NCBI GenBank assembly: GCA_002723385.1
Contig: PBNY01000083.1
Location: forward strand, 1-45,751
Source of the DNA: Oceanospirillaceae bacterium
GTDB lineage: Bacteria; Pseudomonadota; Gammaproteobacteria; Pseudomonadales; Oceanobacteraceae
Length of the DNA stretch: 45,751 nucleotides
Reading direction: 5' to 3'
Of the stretch, positions 18,578 through 27,348 are shown piece by piece. The first letter of the stretch is position 1; each line of letters starts with the position of its first letter. Below the pieces are notes generated by a model, which saw only the letters and a list, made by a program, of their open reading frames with translations, searched no databases and had not been told where the DNA came from. The position numbers were made by a program, and so were the translations under genes.

Positions 18578-20182
18578 ATGAATCGACCATTGTCTTTTGA
18601 TGTCCTAATCGTAGGAAGCGGCGCTGCCGGTCTTACGCTCGCCCTTTCTCTGCCAGAAACCATGAACGTCGCCGTCATCAGCAAAGACACTATGGAAGCC
18701 GGTTCAACCCGTTGGGCGCAGGGAGGTGTTGCTGGGGTTCTGGACGAAAACGACACGGTCGAAGCCCACGTATCCGACACGCTGAATGCCGGCGCTGGCC
18801 TGTGTCACGAGCCTGCGGTTCAATTTACCGTCAAACATTCCCAGGCCGCTATTCAGTGGTTGATTAACCAGGGCGTTCCTTTTACCCGCGAAGGAGAAGA
18901 ACAGTTTCACCTCACTCGTGAAGGTGGCCACAGTGCCCGCCGTATTATTCATGCGGCCGATGCCACCGGGATTGCCATCTCGGACACTCTGATTCAACGC
19001 GCCAGGGAACGATCCAACCTCACCCTGTTTAACCACTTTATCGCCATTGACCTGATCACCCGGGAAAAACTGGGACAGGAAGGCCACGGTTGCGTTGGGG
19101 CCTATTTTCTCAATAAACACAGCAAGAAAGTGGAAGCAATTCAAGCCAGAGCTGTGGCCCTGGCAACCGGTGGCGCCAGCAAGGCGTATCTGTATACCAG
19201 CAATCCGGATGGTTCTTCCGGTGATGGTATTGCCATGGCGTGGCGTGCCGGGTGTCGTGTCGCCAATATGGAGTTCAACCAGTTTCATCCAACCTGCCTG
19301 TATCACCCGATGGCCAAGTCTTTTCTGATCACTGAGGCAGTCCGTGGCGAGGGTGGCCACTTGTTGCTTCCCAATGGCGAGCGGTTTATGCACCGCTTCG
19401 ATGATCGCGGCGAGCTGGCACCGAGGGACATTGTGGCTCGCGCAATCGACCACGAAATGAAGCGACTGGGGGCCGACTGTCTGTATCTGGACATCAGCCA
19501 CAAGTCTGAAGACTTCCTGAAGGAACACTTCCCAACCATCTATGAGCGCTGTTTGTCTCTGGGTATCGACATCACCAAAGAACCCATTCCCGTCGTGCCC
19601 GCTTCTCACTACAGCTGCGGCGGTGTGGTCACAGACGAGTTTGGTCGTACTGACATTGATCACCTCTACGCTGTCGGCGAAACAGCATGCACCGGCCTAC
19701 ACGGCGCCAATCGTCTGGCCAGCAACAGCCTGCTGGAATGCCTGGTATATGCACGCAGTGCCGCTGAACACATCGTGAGCAACCTGGATGACGCACCACT
19801 GCCAGATATTCCTGAATGGGACTCCAGCCAGGTGACCAACTCGGATGAAGACGTGGTGTTGTCTCACAACTGGGATGAACTGCGTCGATTTATGTGGGAT
19901 TACGTGGGCATCGTCCGCACCACCAAGAGACTGTTGCGCGCGAAACACCGCGTAAAACTGTTGCGACAGGAGATTCAGGAGTTCTACAGCAACTACGAAG
20001 TGAGTAGTGACTTACTTGAACTGAGAAACCTGGTCGATGTTGCCGAGATCATTATTCGCTCCGCCCTTCAACGCAAGGAAAGCCGAGGACTGCACTACAG
20101 TCTGGACTACCCGAAACCTCTGCCACGAGCATTCGATACCCTGATGTCTGCAAAATACCTGAGGGAACTGGGGGAGCTTTAA
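18578..20182 (+). CDS. nadB: L-aspartate oxidase NadB
   Basis: FAD enzyme that oxidises L-aspartate to iminoaspartate, the first step of de novo NAD synthesis with NadA. The dinucleotide motif is [19 protein letters not shown]. Further family marks are [48 protein letters not shown], the catalytic-region motif [12 protein letters not shown], and [17 protein letters not shown]. The ATG at 18578 fits the family start; an in-frame TTG at 18560 is less likely. Length 534 matches E. coli (540). It is divergent from rpoE. Confidence 0.97.
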   Translation: MNRPLSFDVLIVGSGAAGLTLALSLPETMNVAVISKDTMEAGSTRWAQGGVAGVLDENDTVEAHVSDTLNAGAGLCHEPAVQFTVKHSQAAIQWLINQGVPFTREGEEQFHLTREGGHSARRIIHAADATGIAISDTLIQRARERSNLTLFNHFIAIDLITREKLGQEGHGCVGAYFLNKHSKKVEAIQARAVALATGGASKAYLYTSNPDGSSGDGIAMAWRAGCRVANMEFNQFHPTCLYHPMAKSFLITEAVRGEGGHLLLPNGERFMHRFDDRGELAPRDIVARAIDHEMKRLGADCLYLDISHKSEDFLKEHFPTIYERCLSLGIDITKEPIPVVPASHYSCGGVVTDEFGRTDIDHLYAVGETACTGLHGANRLASNSLLECLVYARSAAEHIVSNLDDAPLPDIPEWDSSQVTNSDEDVVLSHNWDELRRFMWDYVGIVRTTKRLLRAKHRVKLLRQEIQEFYSNYEVSSDLLELRNLVDVAEIIIRSALQRKESRGLHYSLDYPKPLPRAFDTLMSAKYLRELGEL

Positions 20183-20194
20183 GCCCTCTTCCCG

Positions 20195-20635
20195 TTACCA
20201 CTCTCCGTACAGACTTGCGCGAAAGCGTCGAAATTCATCGGCGCTGTCAAAGTTTTCTTTTCTCAGTGCAATCGCATGCCAGGGAAAGCGGGACCATCGC
20301 ACCATCACCAGATTGTCACGCTTGATCGAATGGTTATGAAACGTGATGGATTGCCTGCTGCCTGAACGCTCAATCCACCAGCCCTCCGAATCAAATCCAA
20401 TCCTGGTCAGGTTGTGATCTGGCCATCGAACGTAACGCATCAGAAAAACGAGTGTCGCCCAGACACCAGACAGTGCGACCAAATAGACAAGATGGGGATA
20501 AAGCACTATCCGCCACAGCAGATAGAAGGGAACAAGGAGAACAGCGGCATCAAGCCAGAACTGAATCTGGCTCGGTTTCAGCGTCCATTCCTTGACTGGA
20601 CAGCTTCCTGGATCAGAGCTTGCGGGTTCTTGCAT
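20195..20635 (-). CDS. ygfX: YgfX/CptA family membrane protein
   Basis: A 146-residue protein with two adjacent membrane helices (LDAAVLLVPFYLLWRIVLY and LVYLVALSGVWATLVFLM, about 29-70) and a soluble C-terminal part with RWSRFPWHAIALRKENFD. In E. coli, YgfX sits directly after sdhE and has been described as a cytoskeleton-inhibiting toxin; that role is debated. The assigned ATG overlaps the sdhE stop by 23 bases. It converges on nadB with 12 bases between and no terminator. Confidence 0.8.
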   Translation of the reverse strand: MQEPASSDPGSCPVKEWTLKPSQIQFWLDAAVLLVPFYLLWRIVLYPHLVYLVALSGVWATLVFLMRYVRWPDHNLTRIGFDSEGWWIERSGSRQSITFHNHSIKRDNLVMVRWSRFPWHAIALRKENFDSADEFRRFRASLYGEW

Positions 20636-20873
20636 GCTCCAACACCACTCTTACGATATGCGCCATATCCGGATCCTCCGGTTCGATGCGCTCCATGAAC
20701 CATGTAAACAAATCAGCGTCTTCACAATCCAGCAGTGCCTTGTAACGCTGCTGATCTTCTGCGTTGAGGTTGCGATAAGCCTCTTCCACAAAAGGCTTCA
20801 ACAGAACATCCAACTCCAGCATGCCTCGACGGCTGTGCCAAATCAGCCTTTTCACTTCGATTTCGTCGGTCAC
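20613..20873 (-). CDS. sdhE: FAD assembly factor SdhE
   Basis: Small helical protein that helps attach FAD covalently to SdhA of succinate dehydrogenase (and FrdA). At 86 residues it matches E. coli SdhE/YgfY (88). The signature RGM-x-E loop is intact in WHSRRGMLELDVLL, and the acidic C-terminal helix has EDADLFTWFMERIEPED. It is paired with ygfX and divergent from ygfZ, both conserved arrangements. Confidence 0.95.
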   Translation of the reverse strand: MTDEIEVKRLIWHSRRGMLELDVLLKPFVEEAYRNLNAEDQQRYKALLDCEDADLFTWFMERIEPEDPDMAHIVRVVLEHARTRKL

Positions 20874-21042
20874 ATTCTTCTCCTGTTCTCAAGGTTGGCA
20901 ATTATAACCCTTCGGACAGCCGAGATTGAAAACCACCAAAGGACTAATCGCCAGAAGGAACACACTGGAACTCAAAACCCCACTTAAACGTCAGCCCATA
21001 GATCGTTACACTAAATCCCAATTGCACATATTGAGAAATAAC

Positions 21043-21876
21043 ATGGTTTCGTTAACTACTGCCGCGGTGGAATTCAGCCTTCTGGAAATATCGGGCCAGG
21101 ACAGTGAGCGCCTGCTTCAGGGGCAGCTCACTTGCGATGTCACGCAACTGGATGACACCGCCTGGGCTTTTGGCGCCTGTTGCAACGCCAAAGGACGCAT
21201 GGTGGCAAACTTCATGATTGCCCGACACGATCAAACGTTTGTATTGAGACTCCCTCAAGCCATGCTGGAGCCTTTGAAACAACACCTCGGTAAATACGCC
21301 GTGTTTTACAAGGTGTCTCTGGAGGCATCACCCTTGATACGGGCTATTGGACAGGGGAATTCGTCCGTAAATGCCTTCCAATGGAACGAAGGCCTGCCGA
21401 TCTTCTCCTTTGAAGACGGTCGCCAGGAACAATGGAATACGTCGGACCGACAGCCTGAACTGGATAACCCGCTTACCGACCTGGCCTGGGCCAAAGCGGA
21501 TATACAAGCCGGAATAGGTTGGGTCATGCCAGAAAGCAAGGAAGCCTGGATTCCCCAACACATAGGCTGGCATCAGCTGGGTGGTATCAGCTTTAAAAAA
21601 GGCTGTTACACCGGACAGGAAGTGGTCGCTCGCCTGCAATACCTGGGCAAGAGCAAACGCCAGCTGGTTCGAATCCATTCATCAGACGAAGTGGATCTCG
21701 CGCTGATGTCCAGCGTCACCCATACCGAAAGTGACAAAAGCGTCGGAGAACTGGTCAGCTGGATCGGCACTGAAGGTCTGGCGATTGTACAGGGATACAC
21801 CGCAGGTTCAGCGCTGAAGCTTGGCGAAACACCTCTGGATCATGCCGAAGCGGTATTCGAGGAAACTGAAGAATGA
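21043..21876 (+). CDS. ygfZ: tRNA-modifying/Fe-S cluster protein YgfZ
   Basis: Folate-binding protein of the GcvT-like family, needed for activity of some Fe-S enzymes such as MiaB. The hallmark K-G-C-Y-x-G-Q is present in SFKKGCYTGQEVVARLQYLG. The N-terminal part has LLQGQLTCDVTQLDD and CCNAKGRMVANFMI. The ATG at 21043 is chosen from homology; a TTG at 20926 would add 39 residues lying in the intergenic region. Length 277 against 326 in E. coli. It overlaps the next gene by 4 bases. Confidence 0.93.
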   Translation: MVSLTTAAVEFSLLEISGQDSERLLQGQLTCDVTQLDDTAWAFGACCNAKGRMVANFMIARHDQTFVLRLPQAMLEPLKQHLGKYAVFYKVSLEASPLIRAIGQGNSSVNAFQWNEGLPIFSFEDGRQEQWNTSDRQPELDNPLTDLAWAKADIQAGIGWVMPESKEAWIPQHIGWHQLGGISFKKGCYTGQEVVARLQYLGKSKRQLVRIHSSDEVDLALMSSVTHTESDKSVGELVSWIGTEGLAIVQGYTAGSALKLGETPLDHAEAVFEETEE

Positions 21877-22538
21877 CCCTGTTGGCGACGGTCATCGTAC
21901 TGGCTTTGCTGGGAGCAATCGTCGCCACTGTCTCATTCTTGTCTCAAAATCCGCGCTGTCGTCAACTCCGGGCTTTTGCCAAAGAAGCGGAATTCGAGTT
22001 TCAACGTCTGGCGGCGTTGGATCGCGATGTCCGCAACGCCAATTTCCGCCTGATCAATCGCAGCGAAATCCGGCATGCAGAAAATCAGCTGCGAGGCCTT
22101 TGGAACAAACGGGCCTTCAAGTGCTTCGACTACACCGTCCTCACGGCATCCGGTCCGATTTCCCAATCGATATTGCTCATGCAATGCGCGAAATCTGGAG
22201 CAGGCAGCCTCCATGTCTCTCACCAACAAGGAGCCCGTGCAGATGTGTTCACAGAGACAGGGATTTCCAGTGATGAGCTACGCTCCCTACACCGGAGCTT
22301 GCTGCCAGCCTCTCTCGGTAATTTTCATCTGGAAGCCAGCTCTCCCGCAGCATTACAGGTTCTTCTGGACACAGGACTCACCAAGTGGCTGACACAGCAT
22401 GAGGATGTCTGTATTGAACACAAGCAAGGGCTGCTACTCATTTACCGGACTGGCTTGCTACTGCCGCCAGACAGCATTCTGAGCGCGCTCAGTGCCGCTG
22501 CCGAACTGGCCGATACGCTGGAAACGTCAGATCTGTGA
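21873..22538 (+). CDS. Hypothetical membrane-anchored protein
   Basis: Not recognised. The 221-residue product opens with a hydrophobic segment (TLLATVIVLALLGAIVATVS, about 2-21) that could be a signal anchor. A basic, charged region follows (NPRCRQLRAFAKEAEFEFQR), then a soluble domain with a Cys-containing stretch (WNKRAFKCFDYTVL) and mixed alpha/beta character. The start overlaps ygfZ (ATGA) and the stop overlaps the next GTG start (GTGA), so three genes appear translationally coupled. Coding is supported by this tight packing and by even codon use. No function is proposed. Confidence 0.75.
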   Translation: MTLLATVIVLALLGAIVATVSFLSQNPRCRQLRAFAKEAEFEFQRLAALDRDVRNANFRLINRSEIRHAENQLRGLWNKRAFKCFDYTVLTASGPISQSILLMQCAKSGAGSLHVSHQQGARADVFTETGISSDELRSLHRSLLPASLGNFHLEASSPAALQVLLDTGLTKWLTQHEDVCIEHKQGLLLIYRTGLLLPPDSILSALSAAAELADTLETSDL

Positions 22539-23056
22539 CTTCCACTGACCATCACAGCAACGCATCCATGGATTGGGAATTTAATGACAATCTTTCATGC
22601 GCAACGATCAACGCATTCTACAAGTCCCACCAGTACGAAGGCCGGATGAGTCCGCGGGATTCTGGGATGGGATTAATCCGAACAGATGGTTACCTGATCT
22701 GTGCGCTACGTGTACTGAACTTGAGTAATGGCTGTCGAATCCGCCACGTCTTCACCGCCCCTGAATACCGAGGTCAAGGCTGTGCTACGCGTTTATTGGA
22801 CGCTGTTACCCAAAAATTGCTGAATGCAAAAACGCCACTGCCGGAGCGCAAAGAGATCCTATTCCCCATTACTCTGGTCTGTGCCAAAGAAACGGTGAAC
22901 CTGTACAAACAGGCCGGATTCATGGAGGTTGTCCATCCGTGTGGGGAACTGACTCAAACGGAGCTCAAGTTACTGCGCTCAGGCAAGTACTGCTTCATGG
23001 AATACAAATTACGCCGGACAGAAACAAAAAATGCCGCAAAAGCGGCATTTTTCTGA
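22535..23056 (+). CDS. GNAT family N-acetyltransferase
   Basis: A 173-residue protein with an acetyl-CoA-binding GNAT motif A (RIRHVFTAPEYRGQGCATRL, with R/Q-x-x-G-x-G/A as RGQGCA) and a motif B-like end (CAKETVNLYKQAGFMEV). The substrate is unknown. The GTG start overlaps the preceding stop; ATG at 22568 is the alternative. The last codons (NAAKAAFF) are themselves part of the hairpin terminator at 23027-23052, with the stop directly after. The protein end therefore derives from the terminator and is probably not functional sequence. Confidence 0.85.
   Translation: MTSTDHHSNASMDWEFNDNLSCATINAFYKSHQYEGRMSPRDSGMGLIRTDGYLICALRVLNLSNGCRIRHVFTAPEYRGQGCATRLLDAVTQKLLNAKTPLPERKEILFPITLVCAKETVNLYKQAGFMEVVHPCGELTQTELKLLRSGKYCFMEYKLRRTETKNAAKAAFF
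23027..23052. terminator. Bidirectional intrinsic terminator inside the GNAT gene end
   Basis: The stem AAAAATGCCGC/GCGGCATTTTT (11 pairs) with loop AAAA has T-runs in both directions. It serves the plus-strand ygfZ-GNAT unit and the minus-strand TonB2 operon that ends at 23068. It is fully inside coding sequence: the GNAT stop lies at 23054-23056. Confidence 0.88.
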
Positions 23057-23067
23057 ACAACTACAAC

Positions 23068-24378
23068 TTAGGAAGAAGACGCCATGTATTCACGACGTTG
23101 CTCTTCGCTCTTGATGTAATTGATCCACTGGTTAGCGGTCTTGACAGCTCGGTCATACTGCTTCGCCTTGGCGAAGGTAGCCTTGGAGCCAGAGAGATCA
23201 TCCAGGTTAAACAGTACCAGACCTTTCAGGATCAAAGCCGTGTGAGGCTGCTTCAAATCGCCCCCCTTCAATGCAAGGTTGACGTTTTTCAAAGCCAGAC
23301 TCCATTCCTGACGTTCGGTATGGATCTGAGCCAGTTTGAAGTAGTCAGAACTCTTCTTCGAAACTTCCGCTGCAGCCGTCATGGCAACAATGGCCTTGTC
23401 GTACTCTTTCGCGATCATCCAGGCATCACCCAGCAAAGACATGTTACGGGCGTCTTTCTTGATGGTGCCTTTTTCCATGCCGACTTCCAGAATGTTGGCC
23501 GCCTTGTATGGAATTTCCATACCCAGCAACGCCTGAGCAAAGTTCACCAGCTCAGATTCCTTGGTCAGCATGCGCTGCTCGAAAGCCGTTTCAAGAGTAG
23601 CCAGCTCACGCTTTGGCTGTCCCAGCTCGCTGTAAACAGCAGCCAACTGAACCCAGTACTGAGGCTTCGGATACAGGGTTGCCAAATCTTGCAGACAACG
23701 CGCCAGATTTTTGAAGTCCTTGTTCTGGTAGTAAACCGCGCGCTCCAGCATCAGCCAGTTTTCACGTGGCTTCTTGCCCTGCTGTTTGGTCAAGGCAATC
23801 GCTTTCTTAACATCAGGCAACGATTTCTTGTACTGCTCCAACTGGAAGTAAACCTGTGCACGAAGCACGTATGCCTCACCACCTGGCTTCTCAACCATAC
23901 CGAACCACTGATTCAGAGGCTTCAGAGCGGCCTTGTAGTTTTCCTGGATCAGGTACAACTTGGCCAGACTGTACAAAGTGGTTTGCTGCAAGCTCTCTGG
24001 AATGTTCTTGGTTGCCAGAACATTTTCGTAAGCCTTGGCAGCGCTCTTGTATTTTTCCTGATTGAAGTAGACATAGGCGTACATATTGTGCGTCATTGCC
24101 TGCTCATAGGAATTACGCTTGCGCTTTTCCAGAGCTTTCAGAGTGTCGATAGCCTCAGAGTATTTCTTTTCATCGGCCAGGGCACGAGCAGCATCCAGTT
24201 TCTTGAAGATTTTCGGGCGCAACGTCGCACTGCGTTTGACTCGACGTTTCTTCTTCTGTTCTTCACCGGACTTTGCGCTTTCATCAGCTGCCTGCACCGG
24301 AGCAGAACCGCCCGGTACAGCCGCCGACAATGCAAACGCCAGTACACCGGCACCTAACAATGTCAGATATTTATTCAT
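23068..24378 (-). CDS. TPR protein of the TonB2 cluster
   Basis: A secreted or membrane-attached tetratricopeptide protein of 436 residues. A signal peptide (LLGAGVLAFALSAAVPGGS) is followed by a Lys/Arg-rich linker (EQKKKRRVKRSATLRPK) and at least eight TPR-like helical pairs (ALADEKKYSEAIDTLKAL, MYAYVYFNQEKYKSAAKAYE, LYLIQENYKAALKPLNQW). A TPR gene closes TonB2 clusters in Vibrio and Alteromonadales; it probably scaffolds the TonB2-ExbB-ExbD-TtpC assembly in the periplasm. The start has GAGGTG 8 bases upstream and lies 6 bases after tonB. Confidence 0.88.
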   Translation of the reverse strand: MNKYLTLLGAGVLAFALSAAVPGGSAPVQAADESAKSGEEQKKKRRVKRSATLRPKIFKKLDAARALADEKKYSEAIDTLKALEKRKRNSYEQAMTHNMYAYVYFNQEKYKSAAKAYENVLATKNIPESLQQTTLYSLAKLYLIQENYKAALKPLNQWFGMVEKPGGEAYVLRAQVYFQLEQYKKSLPDVKKAIALTKQQGKKPRENWLMLERAVYYQNKDFKNLARCLQDLATLYPKPQYWVQLAAVYSELGQPKRELATLETAFEQRMLTKESELVNFAQALLGMEIPYKAANILEVGMEKGTIKKDARNMSLLGDAWMIAKEYDKAIVAMTAAAEVSKKSSDYFKLAQIHTERQEWSLALKNVNLALKGGDLKQPHTALILKGLVLFNLDDLSGSKATFAKAKQYDRAVKTANQWINYIKSEEQRREYMASSS

Positions 24379-24384
24379 GCCCTA

Positions 24385-25017
24385 TCACCTCCTCTTGCCG
24401 TTCTTTTCAAGCTCGAAGCGAATAATGTTACGCACGCCTTTCACTTCGACAGGCTTGCCATTTTCCACTTTCGGCTTGTACTTGAACTTTTTAACGGCAG
24501 CAAGAGCTTCTCTGTCAAAAATGTTTGGCGGATCGGCTTCGATCACACGTGGATCAACAACCGTTCCCAGTGACGTTACAGTAAACTCCACAACCACGTA
24601 GCCTTCGATGCCTTTTTGAGCAGCACGGCGAGGATAGTTGGGAGCCACCTTAACAATGGGCAAAAACTCACCGTCACCGGAGCCGCCACTGAGGCCAGCA
24701 TCCACGTTCAGGTCAGCACCCAAATCAAATCCGCCAACATCAAACCCGTCAGTTGAGGCTTTGGCAACATCTGGCTTGGGCATGTCAGGTTTGGGTGGTT
24801 CTTTTGGCGCAACAGGCGGTTTGCGCGGCTTGCGATCCTTGGTTTGAACATCGTCATCAGGTTGAGTCATAACGAAGTTCTCGAGACGACCGAAGTCGTT
24901 CTCATTGAGAACAGAGCCGCCACTGCTGATCAGGCTCTGCATCATCCAAAACACCGCGAACGTCGCAACCGCTGCAACAGCCAGGGCCAAACCGAAGCGT
25001 AGCAGGGTTGAAACCAT
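24385..25017 (-). CDS. tonB: TonB2-type energy-transducing protein
   Basis: Couples inner-membrane proton-motive force to outer-membrane receptors. One N-terminal membrane helix (LRFGLALAVAAVATFAVFW) is followed by a Pro-rich linker (RKPRKPPVAPKEPPKPDMPK) and the C-terminal domain with YPRRAAQKGIEGYVVVEFTV and FKYKPKVENGKPVEVKGV. At 210 residues it is the short TonB2 type. It sits 2 bases after exbD. Confidence 0.93.
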   Translation of the reverse strand: MVSTLLRFGLALAVAAVATFAVFWMMQSLISSGGSVLNENDFGRLENFVMTQPDDDVQTKDRKPRKPPVAPKEPPKPDMPKPDVAKASTDGFDVGGFDLGADLNVDAGLSGGSGDGEFLPIVKVAPNYPRRAAQKGIEGYVVVEFTVTSLGTVVDPRVIEADPPNIFDREALAAVKKFKYKPKVENGKPVEVKGVRNIIRFELEKNGKRR

Positions 25018-25019
25018 GA

Positions 25020-25430
25020 TTACTGCTCCTCTGTCGCCAGAGAGACGTCATACACGCCCGCAGCGCGAGCGGCATCCATCACAGCAACCAATTGCTTGGT
25101 TTTTGCTTCTTCATCGGCCTGAATCACCACGGTACCCTGAGGGTTCTCAGCGTGCATACGTTCGATGTTTGCACGTACCTGGCTTTCGTCTACACGACGT
25201 TTGTTGATCCAGATCTCACCAGTATCGCTGATCGCAATCAGGATATTGGCACGAGGCTTGGCGTTAGAAGTACTGGCATCCGGACGATTCACCTCGATAC
25301 CGGACTCTTTCACAAACGAAGCCGTTACAATGAAGAAGATCAGCATGATAAACACCACGTCCAGCATTGGCGTGATGTCGATTTCGCCTTCCTCGGCTTC
25401 TGGGGTCAAATTTGAAAAACCGCGTCTCAT
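25020..25430 (-). CDS. exbD: Biopolymer transport protein ExbD
   Basis: ExbD/TolR family protein of 136 residues. The single N-terminal helix carries the proton-path Asp in ITPMLDVVFIMLIFFIVTAS, and the periplasmic domain has GIEVNRPDAS and VVIQADEEAKTKQLVAVMDA. It partners ExbB and TonB in this operon. The start has GAGAAG upstream. Confidence 0.95.
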   Translation of the reverse strand: MRRGFSNLTPEAEEGEIDITPMLDVVFIMLIFFIVTASFVKESGIEVNRPDASTSNAKPRANILIAISDTGEIWINKRRVDESQVRANIERMHAENPQGTVVIQADEEAKTKQLVAVMDAARAAGVYDVSLATEEQ

Positions 25431-25447
25431 AGCAATCTTCTCTTGAA

Positions 25448-25969
25448 TTAGTGATCGAAGGTCAGCTTGTCTTCGAGGCGAATCTGCTCACGCTTGACGT
25501 AGCGCTCCAGCAGAGACTGTGCAAATACACCGGTCAAAGCGCCAACCATACCCGCCATTGTCGGGATAGTGGCCTTGGAGATACCCGATGCCATCGCTTT
25601 TGGAGAACCGTTCCCCAGGAAAGCCATAACGTCGAATACCTCGATCATACCGGTGACAGTACCCAGCAACCCGAACAGAGGTGCCAGTCCGATCAGCATT
25701 TTGATTGTGCTCATGTTGGCCCGCAGCTCAATAGTGAGACCGCTAAGCAAATCCTGACGAATCTGGTGGGCATGCCAGGAGGTACGTTCCGTGCGAGCTT
25801 CCCATTCGTCTACCGCAGTCTTAACCAACTTGCGATGAACAACCAGGAAGTAGCCGACGCGCTCCAGCACCAGAAGCCACAGAATCAGAATCAGGCCAAA
25901 GATGGCGTAGAGGACATCGCCTCCACGCTCCATGAACAGATATACCGGTTCGTATAATTCACCGAACAT
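25448..25969 (-). CDS. exbB: Biopolymer transport protein ExbB (MotA/TolQ/ExbB channel)
   Basis: Proton-channel subunit of 173 residues with three membrane helices (about 14-34, 92-112, 130-150). The family core is LIGLAPLFGLLGTVTGMIEV and GISKATIPTMAGMVGALTGV. It is the short ExbB2 form. The start lies 5 bases after the ttpC stop. Confidence 0.95.
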   Translation of the reverse strand: MFGELYEPVYLFMERGGDVLYAIFGLILILWLLVLERVGYFLVVHRKLVKTAVDEWEARTERTSWHAHQIRQDLLSGLTIELRANMSTIKMLIGLAPLFGLLGTVTGMIEVFDVMAFLGNGSPKAMASGISKATIPTMAGMVGALTGVFAQSLLERYVKREQIRLEDKLTFDH

Positions 25970-25974
25970 ATCAG

Positions 25975-27348
25975 TTACGCCGCTTTAGCTGCTGCTTGCT
26001 CAGCCTGACGCGCAAGGATGCCGGTTGCACGCTCTTCCAGAATCATCATCAGCTGACGGCTGCGGTTGTTGGTCAGGGTGTGCAGGAATACACAAGGAAT
26101 CGCTGCTACCAGACCCAGTACGGTGGTTACCAATGCCTGGGAAATACCACCAGCCATCAGTTTTGGATCGCCAGTACCGAACAGAGACATGGTTTCGAAC
26201 ACGTCGATCATACCGGTTACGGTACCCAGCAGACCCAGCAGCGGAGCAACCACGGAGATGATCTTGATCCAGCCGATACCTGCAGTCAGTTTAGGAATCT
26301 CGGCGGAGATAGCTTCACCCAGGTGCAGTTCCAGAGTTTCGATATCGGCATCCTTGTTAGCCTGGAATACCGCCATGACACGGCCCAGAGCATTGTCTTC
26401 ACGCGGAGTATCGGAAGACATCTGCTTCTTGATCTTGGCCGCTGCGATGTTCAGAACAATCATGCGGAATACCGCCAGCAGGATACCGATAGCACCCAGT
26501 GCGATGATGATGTAACCCACAGTACCACCCTGGTTAACACGGTCTTCCAGTTCAGGAGACTGACCCATGATCTTCAGCAGCTGGCCGCGAGAAGGATCGA
26601 TCCAGAAACCGGTCAGCGTGGTGCCAGAAGCTGCTTCCAGTTCAGCCGCAGGGCCGTTGTAACGAGCACCAGGCTGCTTGTCGAGCTCAACCAGACGACC
26701 CGCTTCCAGATCCCAGTTGACGTAGTTGCCACCAGCAACCACGTTGAAGCCACCGATACGAACAACGTCTTTCTTGACCGTGTCACCGGATGGCATAACA
26801 ACATCGGCGTTGAATTCGGAGATACGACCGCTGTAAGTCATCTCACGCTGCATTTCAAACCACAGACGCTCCAGCTGCTCGATAGACGGCAGTTCAGATG
26901 AAGAGCCAGCCGTGATGATCAGTTCACGCAGGAACTCTTCACGACCCGGCAGTTCAGAGCTGATTACAGAGCCTTCGAATACAGACTTGGTATCGCCTGC
27001 AACTTGCTGCAGAACACCAAACAGCTCTTTCAGGCTACCCATACGATCCGTCAGACGCTGCTGTTCTTCAGCAATCTTGGTTTCGTTGGACTGGAATTGC
27101 TTCTCTTTACGCTCACTGGCCTTTACCAGATCATCGCGCTGCTTCTTGCCCTGAGCCAGAAGAGTTTTCTGCTCTTTCTTGGACTGGTTGAAGCGGTTAA
27201 CACGCTCACGGAATTCGCGGTTGTCGCGGGCTTGACCTTGTTGAACCAGCTTCAGCAGCTCATCAACAGAAACAGTGTCAGCGGCCTGTGCAGTGGACTG
27301 AACACCCAGAGCCAGAGCGGCTGCCAGGAAAATCGCCTTGAGTTTCAT
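25975..27348 (-). CDS. ttpC: TtpC-type MotA/TolQ/ExbB proton channel protein
   Basis: Larger ExbB paralogue required with TonB2 in Vibrio. A signal peptide (AIFLAAALALGVQSTAQA) precedes a long periplasmic coiled-coil region (about 30-105, rich in Lys, Gln and Glu) and a beta-rich domain. The C-terminal channel domain has helices at about 275-297 and 375-430 and the family core ISVVAPLLGLLGTVTGMIDV. At 457 residues it equals Vibrio TtpC. The start overlaps the DUF3450 stop. The symbol follows the Vibrio naming and is an inference from architecture and context. Confidence 0.88.
   Translation of the reverse strand: MKLKAIFLAAALALGVQSTAQAADTVSVDELLKLVQQGQARDNREFRERVNRFNQSKKEQKTLLAQGKKQRDDLVKASERKEKQFQSNETKIAEEQQRLTDRMGSLKELFGVLQQVAGDTKSVFEGSVISSELPGREEFLRELIITAGSSSELPSIEQLERLWFEMQREMTYSGRISEFNADVVMPSGDTVKKDVVRIGGFNVVAGGNYVNWDLEAGRLVELDKQPGARYNGPAAELEAASGTTLTGFWIDPSRGQLLKIMGQSPELEDRVNQGGTVGYIIIALGAIGILLAVFRMIVLNIAAAKIKKQMSSDTPREDNALGRVMAVFQANKDADIETLELHLGEAISAEIPKLTAGIGWIKIISVVAPLLGLLGTVTGMIDVFETMSLFGTGDPKLMAGGISQALVTTVLGLVAAIPCVFLHTLTNNRSRQLMMILEERATGILARQAEQAAAKAA

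Noticed and set aside
22939..24357. Open frame of 472 codons on the plus strand
   Set aside because: It is antisense to the TPR gene, crosses the GNAT end and the bidirectional terminator, and has no recognisable protein features.
25996..26901. Open frame of 301 codons on the plus strand
   Set aside because: It lies antisense to ttpC, whose ExbB-family core is clear. Shadow of biased codons.
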